From NCBI GenBank assembly GCA_029448655.1, contig JACCLO010000050.1, positions 1 to 64,000 of the forward strand: DNA of 64,000 nt. The letters are read 5' to 3'. Source of the DNA: Wolfiporia cocos. Taxonomy: Eukaryota; Basidiomycota; Agaricomycetes; Polyporales; Phaeolaceae. The first letter of the stretch is position 1. Every line of letters starts with the position of its first letter. The position numbers were made by a program, and so were the translations under genes. Shown piece by piece: positions 55,167 to 64,000 of this stretch. A model generated the notes under the pieces. That model was not told the origin of the DNA. It did not search any database and worked only from the letters and a program-made list of their open reading frames with translations.

Positions 55167-57608
55167 ATCTGCCAGAAGCTGAACAGAGTGGATTATAATG
55201 ATTCTGATGGAGTATGTGGGTGCTGAGAATGAGGCCTATTTAAACGAAGTTCTCGAGCCATCCCCGTGACGCGGGAAGGTCCATCGGTGAATATTTGAAT
55301 GGCTTGCCGGTGCGCTGCGGGTCAGTTGTCCTCATGAATCCGAGCAGGTAGGTAATCGTCTACTGGTGTCAGTATCGAGTGTGGCGTACTAGATCCTGAG
55401 GCCTGAAGAGTGGCCGGCCGAGCTCGGCATCTGTTAGCCGACCAAATGTGAGACCGCGGTGATCTCGGAGCGTTCCTTTCGTTATCGTCGCAGAAAGCCG
55501 CGAAGGTTCTCTCCAGCGATCGGAGGCTAGTCGATTGGAGTCCCGCACAGCCTCGCACCTCCAGCCTTCCTGAGACGCAGGGGCACGACATAATCAGCAG
55601 CCCAGTACATCTTCGACGGGCGCGGAACATTCTTGCTGATATTCTAGAGCTGTCAGCATCATCACCTTGGGGCCCGCGGCCACGACAGCCGACGCAGAAT
55701 TCCGCCAACGATTGCGATCGTCAGATTTTGGGGAGTTGGTATCATGCAGCAAAATAAACTAACGCGTAAAGCATGGGCAACTGATCTTCCCGCATAGCCT
55801 GTCTATCGCTATGTGACTCGTCAAAGTCCGCCAGCGGCTTCGACGCCCGGAAGGACTCACTGCTGGAAGTGAGAGATTGAAGATTGATCTAGACGTTTCT
55901 CCTACGAGTGTGGCCAAGTGGCAAAAAGAGCGGAGCTGCATGGACGTCGGAAATGATAGAAGAGCCTTTCATTTCGGACCAACTGCGCATTTGAGCTGGC
56001 ACATTCCAACCACCGTGCCCGCCAGGCCATTCCAGGCTGAGCATGTCCGGCATTGCTCATACCGACACTGCCGGGCGGTGAAAGGCTCAGACTAACCCGA
56101 TGGTAAACAAAAGTGGTTCCGGCTGTATGATAACGATATGGCAACAACACATCGCTTGCAATCCTTCCAGGAGGCTCTCGGCTCCACGTGAATTACTTCA
56201 TCTGCACTACATTGACCAAATCTCACTGTTCCTGTACAACACAATTTCCTAAGAATCCTAACATGCGAGGGCGCATATTTCGTATCATGTCAAGTCGATA
56301 GTTGCTAAATACAGATAAAATGGGTCAGAGCTGGTAGCAATGGGCGCCCAATGCCTCTGACAATTATTTGGGGCGTTCACCTTGAATTTATAGTGCAAGG
56401 ATAGCTCTTCAGAGCCTCGCCTTCCCGATTCCGAAACACACAATTAGATTGCATATTCTCGCCATGTCAGTAGTAAGTTAATACACCGCAAGTAGTCAGA
56501 CGATCGTCCGCGAGAAAGGCTAATCGATTCAGAAGTCCTGCTCTAAACTGTTCCCTCACCTGCTTAATGTCATGCCCAGTGTGACTGTCCGTTCGTAGGC
56601 TTGCTGGTTCACTCGCCTCCCAACGTTTGCGACACGGTACCGTTGCACAATAGCTACCTCCTTGATTTGTCAGAGCACTCTTGCTGCGGAAGACTTTGCG
56701 GGTTCTGGAGACATAAATATCTACTTTCGCAACGTACGCTACACATGCGCCGATGGCGTTGTTTGTCACGAAACATGTTCTGCTCTTCTTGCGTACTTTG
56801 CTACTCACCAGTGCACTCCCAGGAGTTGTAGCTATGTGTACCTGTAGCACAGATGGCATAATATGTCCCATTGTTCTTACCTTCGCCTCACAAACACGCT
56901 CGTGTATCGCTTCGTTCTTCGATGAAACTGCAGTTTTCGCTGATGTGTGAACTGAGCACTTAGGTGATGACTGACTTCAGGGCCTGTAGTCCGGCATTCA
57001 GTACGTTTAGTGCAAAGTAGCGGGCCATGTCGGAACCGGCGCTACTTCATTATCAAGCAATATAAGAACAGAGATGAGTAGATAGATACTCAGCGTGGGT
57101 GGCGCCCACGCTTCAATGTGGCTTGCTAATCCGTGTTCATGCTATTTGCACGGCATGCTACACGATCGAAGTGTTGTAATAGAGGTTTTTTTACTAACGA
57201 TAATTATGACTCGCCCTTTTCCGAGGTTGTGCAAGAATTATGAGAACGAGGTATGGCATCATTGATACCCTACAGTGTTTTCGTACATCCGATGCGGGTT
57301 AACAGTACTTGGATACAGTTACTGGTATGCGTCACAAAGATCAAGGACTACGCTCTACCCACTCCATTTTAAAAACTTAGTAGTGGAGCTCAAAAAATCC
57401 GTGCCACAGTCAATTTTATTGTTAGCAAAACACCTCTAATTCGAGAGTGATTGTGGAGGCGACGGGGGGACTGCATCTAGCACTTAAATCATATGGGTCA
57501 GTGTTGGACCACGATGGAGCGATCGCCGCCACCGCCCGTCCGATCCGCTCAGATCTTGTGACGCACTAGTACTAGTGACAGGTGCCACCACAGCGCGGTC
57601 ACGCCGAA
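55167..57608. other. Intergenic, no confident gene
   Basis: 2.4 kb of short frames on both strands. 56662-56847 (plus) encodes a Cys-containing peptide (YTCADGVVCHETCSALL) and 56467-56871 (minus) is also open; neither has support. No LTR or TIR ends were found. Confidence 0.35.
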
Positions 57609-57985
57609 TCACCTGTTCGTGCGACTCAGGACCAGGAAGAAGATAAGACGGTGTCCGAGGAAGGTCCGACTGTGATGGAGGTCGATTCGTAGGGCGTCGT
57701 CTGGTGGATGTGTCGCATCGCGAGCACGGCCGTGTTGCATTGTGTTTTCGAGCTGTTGTTCATGGCTTTCGTTTGACTCGGCGTAGACACCGTCGAACGC
57801 GGGGCCTGGAGCCGCACTGGCCGCACCGCTGGGCAGCTGAGGCTGGAGGGAGCTGTATCGGCACCGTGAGAGGACGCGAGAGTCTGGCGTCGGCGACACC
57901 GACCTGGAACGGGCTTGGCGCAGCGAGTGCGCAGACGGGTTGAAATGTCCGCACTTCGGGCAGACATATTCTGCACGTGGCGGGT
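57609..57985 (-). pseudogene. Lunapark-like C-terminal fragment
   Basis: Sense reads EYVCPKCGHFNPSAHSLR, followed by a Ser/Arg tail (QARSRSVSPTPDSRV) and FDGVYAESNESHEQQLE. This is the second half of the lunapark zinc ribbon and the low-complexity tail typical of fungal homologues (ER three-way junction protein). The first half of the zinc ribbon (ICxxCFxHNG) and the membrane segments are not found upstream, although a GT-AG intron ending at AATATG is possible. Probably a relic. Confidence 0.45.
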
Positions 57986-58353
57986 GACGGTCAAGGGCAA
58001 GGTCAGGTGGGAGGTGCTGACGTCGACCCCACAGCCAATTGGTCGCTGACCGTCGTAAAGGGCACAGAATTGTACATACCAAGTGTATCGCCGGCTCATG
58101 ACCACGAAGATAATGATAAGTTGGGCGCTGCAAGTCACGAATGCCGGATAGACCGTTATCGAGCAATGGGAAGTGTTTGAGTGGAGAGCGAATAAGCGCC
58201 GATCACTGGGTCCAGCGCGGGCATTATATTGCACATGGCCGGCGAATGAGCACCCAGCGATGTGGCACGTGCTGCGTATCACGCTGCATCCGTGCTGTGG
58301 GAATGCCACGCTGTCACCTTACACCCAATCCACTCTGCAACGATCTGATAATA

Positions 58354-58973
58354 ATGGAGCCAACAGAGGTCCAAATTTACGGATTGAATCTTTTGAAGGA
58401 ACACACAGACATGTTTCATAATCACATATCCACTGCTTTCCCGACACAGATTGGTGAACTATACAAATGGCATGCCAAGGGCAGGCATGCATTGGTACAT
58501 TACATTCTTTTTATTTTTGCTACTCTACTAATGAATGCAAAGTTGTATACTGAGGAGATAATCAGAGATTTTCGATTGGAGGACGACGAACTAGCAACCA
58601 ACTTCCACAGAGACCCTAGGATTTTATTAGGTCGTCAAAAACTTGATTTTGCCTTGAAGTTATTCAACCTTGGGCTGGATGCTGAGGCATTCCAGCTACC
58701 CAAGTTGGAGATTGAGCTGAAGGAAGGGCCCAAGACTGACACTACAGACCAGAATGCAGATTGCAGAGGAATAGTAAGTCTTGTGAATGATTAGCACAAA
58801 ATGGCTTGAATTTAAATTTCTGCATCTAGAAGCGGCCTACTTCAGAATTGGAAGAAGCAGGCCAGGGTCCCAAGCGCCAAAAAGTGGAGGAGAGACTTCC
58901 TCAATTTTTGCCTCTAGGTGATGGCAAACCATCCTCCAAGTTGGAAGATTGGGAAGATGAAGCCTCAAAGTAG
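58354..58973 (+). CDS. Two-exon gene of unknown function
   Basis: Exon 1 58354-58773, intron 58774-58829 (GTAAGT...CTAG), exon 2 58830-58973; 187 residues. The start MEPTEVQIYGLNLL is chosen because the upstream part of the frame is low quality. A helical N-terminal half (HALVHYILFIFATLLMNAKL is hydrophobic) is followed by an acidic part and a basic patch KRPTSE...GPKRQKVEERL. CpG-poor, like the transposon relics, so it may be transposon-derived. No family recognised. Confidence 0.5.
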
Positions 58974-59309
58974 TATGTATGTCATTTTACATTCTCATTG
59001 AAGCAGCTTGCAGTTTACTGAGGCTTGAGTACAGAATGCTTTCATGATGGTTTAGGACTGTATAGGGTGTACATACTTGCAAATAGGAATCTGCATGAGG
59101 TTGTCCTTTGTCTCAACATACATATCTATCACCGTGATCACACCCTGTGAACATCCTTGCACACATCAAATATGTAGTCATAGCATGATCATGCTTGCCC
59201 TCATGTGCAAATACTAGTGAGAAATGCTCCACTTCCACTTCAGCGACTGCTGATGAGTACTGGAAAGAAAGCTCAGTACTTTGGAAGGAAGATACATCAC
59301 CATGCATAC
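58974..59309. other. No gene seen
   Basis: 336 bases between the two-exon gene and the converging gene on the minus strand. Short frames only, AT-rich and CpG-poor. Confidence 0.4.
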
Positions 59310-60680
59310 CAATGCTCATGCTGGTCCGATTCAGTGAATACTGGTTGGAATGAATGTCAGCTGGGTAGCAAAGACAGTGCCACAATGTACCTTGAAATCA
59401 TCACCGTTGAAGATAAGGATATCTCCGTGCTCTAGGGTCACGAGGAGTACCGGCCCCTCCCTTTTGACAGATTTCGTAATGGAGTCTGTGATTTGAGCAA
59501 CTTGCATATCCAGAATGCTCACACTGTTACTCGGCGCTGGGACATCGGAATCGTCTATGTCCATAGGCCCGCATGAGTCGTTAGCTCCGTGCGGGAGTTC
59601 CTTCTTAGGAGATCCACGCTCTGCGACGGTGATTGGCAGAAGCTGCTGTACACCTGGAGCTAATGATTTGGGGCGCATCGACAACTCTGCATCGGCGCCG
59701 AGGTACATCATGTATACAGGGGAATTTTTCGCAGCAAGCACGTTCTGGCACAACTTCTGTCTTGGGGAAAGCCATGAATAGTAAATTCAGAACTCACCTT
59801 CTTTGAGCCAGGGAGAACCCAAGCCAAGTAATTCATTTCTGTCCCCCTCCTTCAGCGGCCAAGCGGCTTTGAAGCAGTGCGTGTGCTTGCAATATACAGA
59901 GCGGGGCATGTGTCGTGGCCGCTGTCGTATCTTGATTGTTGAATGAGCAGGTGTAATAGGCCTCTGCGGACGCACAGAATGTTTTAGAATCAATACATAC
60001 GCACCGCTGTCCGTGCTCACCTTTAAAGGAACCCTTGCTATCCTGGAGCAATGACAATTCAACTTTCGTCAGCATCTCTCTGAAGAGCCTGGTCGGCTGC
60101 TCCTGCAACTCTGCCCCGTTACAGGTATAAATAAATAAATAAATAAGCTTGGCAGAGACGCCATCCTTTGTCATATACGCTAAACGCGAGCCATCAGCAA
60201 CGTCCGTTACGGTGGTTTGACACGCTCGGACGGCCTGTCACACGACAATGTCACTGGAGAAATACCACGGGAATTATGCATGGTATGAACATCCGCAGGA
60301 GGTATACAGTTGCTTTCCTGCGCGAATGTATGAGTGCTTGCTTCGGCCGCCTCTGGTAGGCACACTCACTGAGCATCCGCTACACAGTTAATACCATAAA
60401 TTTCGCTGAGCATTCAGTTTTCCACACTTTACGCATTGCCTTCCGCCATGATAGCTTGTGGCCGAGATGCCATACTCGAAGTCGGCATCCATTTGATGAT
60501 TTGGTGAAGAATGGGGAGGAAGAAAGTGGAAAGGATTGAACATGATATTAGGGTCTGTCTGGTCTGCTCCGATGGAAGGAGGGGCCTGCCACCAGGGATC
60601 AGCACTCCGATCCACCGTTTCGCTACCGGGTACCCAATCGAAAGTGAATTGCCACGAAAATAGTTCTTGACCAGCATCGT
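59310..60680 (-). CDS. Multi-exon gene with zinc ribbon, possible 2OG dioxygenase (AlkB-like)
   Basis: Sense order: DPWWQAPPSIGAD and NPFHFLPPHSSPNHQMDADF, then FEYGISATSYHGGRQC and CVKCGKLNAQRNLW (60390-60680), then ELQEQPTRLFREMLTKVELS (about 60060-60110), AEAYYTCSFNNQ, then VLLVTLEHGDILIFNGDDF (about 59420) and a short terminal exon SLNRTSMSI. The HGDI segment near the end resembles AlkB-type dioxygenases, but the iron ligands were not located. CVKC is one half of a zinc site. Exon borders are uncertain. Confidence 0.35.
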
Positions 60681-61577
60681 TTCTCCCCTGTCATTTGTTC
60701 AGCATGCCATCGAAAGGTACCCACGTAGATATCGATGAGATACCATGTTTATGGATTTGATTCCAAAGAAACCCAGGTGTGTACAGCCATATTGTTCGCG
60801 GAGACTGAATGGCGCCGATTCGAAGACTCTGCACAGCACGATGCAATCCGGACTATCACTTTTGTGGCTGTCCAATAGAACCTTAGCTTCGGGTGGTGGG
60901 CTGATCGGCCGGTTTGAACGACGCGAAGATGTCGGGACTGCACTGTTGAGATAGCTCCGGTGCTTTGTTGGTCAGCGTGCTCGGATCATGTCTGGGTTGC
61001 AGTTTAAAACTCCCAGAGGTCGAAACATGAGCAGTACATCATTGCAATAGAACCTAACCAGAATGATGCAGAATCGGAGGCACCAAGGAGGAGTCTGACT
61101 TGGATATCGTGGTGATTTTGATGGGGTTGATGATCAAAGGGATTCGATTCTCGTTGACATCCGTCATGATCATAGATGGCAGAGGACGATCTTGGTGATA
61201 GAGTACGTGCCCGTCGCCGTGATTGGCATGCACATTTTCAGACTGATGTGTCTGTCGGAGATGGACAACGGCAGCTAGCCAGAGCTTGGCGGTCTATGGC
61301 TAGTACAATGCGCAATTGTACCGGATCAAAGCGCAATTGCTACGTAGGCGCCGGTGGGCGCATTCCTGGGAAGTCATAAAACACGGACGGCCCGACAAGT
61401 CCGGTTCGCTGCCGCTACGTTTGTGGCGGCCACGGTGATATGTGTCCGCTATTGCTATCTGGGCAGCTTAAGTGCAAGTATGGATCGAAAAATGACGCGG
61501 CGCCGTCTTTTCCACACTCGTGCGTGTGATCACACAAGTACAGAACCGCTTACTTGTCAAAGGATGTACCCGACATA
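60681..61577. other. Gap between two minus-strand genes
   Basis: Probably the promoter/5' region of the gene at 59310-60680 and the 3' flank of MSH4. No motif-bearing frame was found. Confidence 0.35.
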
Positions 61578-64000
61578 CTACATGGTATCACGGAGGACCT
61601 GCATGATCTCCTTCTGGAATCGAGCAAGATGAGCAGCCAACTCTTCATCGGGTAGCGAGGAATGATCGAGCGCTTGCGTGAGTTGGGTCCGTAGCTGAGA
61701 GCGGACTGAAAGTAGCACCTGCCATAAGGAGTACATACCCTGAGGAGGGCCTTGCGCCGTATGGAGACTTTGTTCGAGCGGCTATCCTGCTCCTGGCGTT
61801 CCTCCATCTCGCTCAAGGCTTCTGCGACCCGCCTTCCCTCGGCGAGGACGTCATTCGGTAGATCGGCAAGTCGGGCAAGATCAAGACCTGGCACAGATGA
61901 AACTTAGCTCAGCGTACCACACAATATGTCCAACAAACCGTAGTGGCTCGTCTGTTCCGGCGCTCCGTCGACAACTCTGTGACGAACAGCAAAGGGCCAA
62001 GGTCTCGCAAATGTACGCACCTGTATTGAAAAGTCATGCCAAAGTTCGACGTGGATTGGCGTGACCTCTGCGTCAGAAGTTAACAAAGATACACGAAGCG
62101 ATTGGTATGGAGAACCTGAACGGCAAGATGAAGGCTGACAAGTTCTGTTAGTAACCGAGATGTAATCATTCAAAACCTACTCACTTGACAACAGATGGCT
62201 GGCGCGACAATGTTGTCGTGAGCTCGCTGAAGTGACTACAGGGCCTGTAAGCAACCCATACATTAGTGATAATGGTACAGGTGCATACGTTGCGAAGAAG
62301 ACATATGACTAGCAAACCAACGGCATTATCAGTAATGTACAGGGACCGCAAAATGAGCCGGTACGACCTTGAGTTTGATGAGTTCCTCTGCGATGGCATG
62401 CGAGATGCCAACTTCTTCCCTTGGAGAGGTGCCGCGGCCAACTTCGTCGATCAGGATGAGAGAATTCTCCGTAGCAATCCCTGGCACAATTTCGGCATCA
62501 AGATGATGCTGGTTTCATAGTTAGCTCAAGTTACAAACCAACGATCATCGCGCAAGATGCCATCTCACTCGCAAATGTGCTCAGGCTCTTTTCGATATCG
62601 TCGTCGTTCGATAGCCGAGTCAGGAGTGCATCGTGCAGTCTGCATGATACGACATTCAAAGAGGCGGTTTTGGTGATATTTGGAGAAGGTCCGCACCTGA
62701 AGCTACCGTACTCAGCAGGAACAAAGCATCCGCACATTGCCATGACTGTCAGCAGCCCAATCTGCCGCAAGTATATGCTCTTGCCTATGGTCACAGACAA
62801 TCGGATGTTTGTTGACCATATACGGGCTCGGCGTACCTAACATGCTGCGTTGAATCAGCATTGAGCGATAGATATGATGAATCAGATGATCAGACGAACT
62901 TCGGCCCCTGGACAATTTGAAAAGAGGAAGCCTCGCAGCAATATACATCATTCGGTACAAGCGTCCCGGCCGCCTGAACGTTCTCTAGAACAGGATGCTG
63001 CCCCGCCTTTATGGCTAAGGTTCCCGTGAACTCGGGACGCACTACACCAAGTATTAAGTGGTCACTGTTATCTAACTTAGAGGATGCTCACCATAGTCAC
63101 GCACTAAGAAATCAAAACCAAACCTTACAATCAACATCTCTGTCAGTCTAGCATTTACAGGACGTACGAATGCTGGCATGCGCAAAAGACCACAACATGT
63201 CCACAATGGCAACGGCCTCCGAAGCTTTGTACAGAGCTCCAATGACATCGACGATCTCGGCGATCAACTCTTGTATAATCCTGGTATGACCTGTGAGCCG
63301 GGTATTGGAATGCCAACCGGTACTACATACTTGTCACTCATGATCAGCGTCTCGTCCAGTGCATCCTTCATGCGCGCGTTTCTCTTCTTCTGCTCAAGCT
63401 GTGAGCATTCTCACACTGGTAACCTCGTACAGGACTGACCAGCTCGATACTAGAAAAGAGCCACCGCTTTCTCTGAGCTGTCACATTCACAAAGCCTCTA
63501 GGTAGCTCCCCTCGGAGATCTGTCTTCTTCAAAGCAAAAACGAAGCCTGTGTCCTGGTACACTAGACTAAGAGGCAGGTCGTGTTGCTCCGAGAGTTCGC
63601 GGTTCAATGCAAATATATCCCCGACATTCTCCTTGTATGTTTCTCGTGCGACGTCAAGGAGGCGATTGTAGTTTGCCTGATTTGCTGGATTTGAGCATTA
63701 ACAAATGATGTTAAGGAGGAGGAAACATACCTTGACGGCGTACACACGTGCATTCACCGCATTCAGGCCGCGCTGTATAGATCCATCGAATCTCAACGAA
63801 GGCTGCGTTATTTGGCACGTACTTTCGCTGAAGCTTCTTCTTCATTCAATGCTTCGCTAACATGCTGTTCGATTCTTGAAAGTCGCTCGTCAGAGATCAT
63901 CTACATCGAACAGGCGCTTAGCGCGCATCCAATCTACAATTATATCTCCAGCACCTACGTCCAGTACGATTCGTAACAGACGGGAGCGGCTGCCTGTCAA
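61578..64000 (-). CDS. MSH4: MutS homologue 4, meiotic crossover factor (5' end outside window)
   Basis: Sense motifs: LVYQDTGFVFALKKTDL and RGFVNVTAQRKRWLFSSIEL (63450-63600), AAGTLVPNDVYC, Walker A GPNMLGKSIYLRQ assembled across a micro-exon (62784-62900), FVPAEYGSF, LLTRLSNDDDIEKSLSTFA (the MSH4/5 signature; 62540-62640), Walker B ENSLILIDEVGRGTS (about 62410-62470), HAIAEELIKLK, and the C-terminal HTH region LDLARLADLPNDVLAEG, ending QVLRDTM with stop 61578-61580. The absence of a mismatch-binding domain cannot be checked here. Known: MSH4 pairs with MSH5 as a clamp that stabilises Holliday junctions. Many introns of about 50 nt. Confidence 0.92.

Noticed and set aside
56467..56871. Secreted Cys-rich effector gene
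   Set aside because: Overlapping open frames on both strands, no signal peptide or splice support.

Overview
The window is fungal nuclear DNA, almost certainly from a mushroom-forming basidiomycete (Agaricomycetes). The evidence is short GT-AG introns of about 50 nt, a FunK1-like kinase with HGDL and DFDWAG motifs, a basidiomycete-style Cys-cluster gene, MSH4, and abundant Ty3/gypsy, hAT-like and MULE transposons. No bacterial signals (operons, Shine-Dalgarno sites, CRISPR) are present.

Layout. 1-572 is the 3' end of an unidentified gene. 943-5327 is a many-exon gene that I read as a meiotic chromosome-axis protein of the Red1/SYCP2 type. 6579-9250 is a decayed kinase gene split by a solo LTR. 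10512-18983 is a complete chromodomain gypsy element on the minus strand (LTRs of about 706 bp, TSD CTCCC) with a dUTPase domain inside pol. 19033-24900 holds hAT-like MITEs and LTRs. 25843-39041 is a second gypsy element (plus strand, dUTPase at the C-terminal end of pol). It was later hit by a 6,053-bp non-coding LTR element (28176-34228, identical 1,094-bp LTRs, TSD ACCCG), a solo LTR (34317-35207, TSD AGATG) and another solo LTR inside its 3' LTR (37982-38854, TSD GCATG). 39042-49135 is a dense nest of solo LTRs, an eroded MULE and a third MITE. 49523-61000 holds damaged or uncertain single-copy genes: a Cys-cluster gene split by an LTR, an HpcH/HpaI aldolase, an adenylating enzyme, a lunapark-like fragment, a small two-exon gene and a possible dioxygenase. 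61578-64000 is the 3' part of MSH4, which runs off the window.

The most interesting signal lies in the LTR tribe with ends TGTCACA...TGTGTCA. At least a dozen copies share a TATA-like box followed by a stem-loop whose stem sequence changes but whose pairing is kept, around a near-constant loop (CTTACA/CTTACT). The 6-kb element carries, directly after its 5' LTR, 12 nt perfectly complementary to its own leader, which suggests Tf1-like self-priming. The chromodomain gypsy at 10512-18983 shows a similar but imperfect match. The 6-kb element has no convincing coding capacity, but its interior repeats two kinds of small stem-loop with compensatory stems.

Many frames are broken by single-base indels. 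The two LTRs of the first gypsy element differ more by indels than by substitutions, so part of the damage may be uncorrected long-read error. Pseudogene calls should be read with that in mind.
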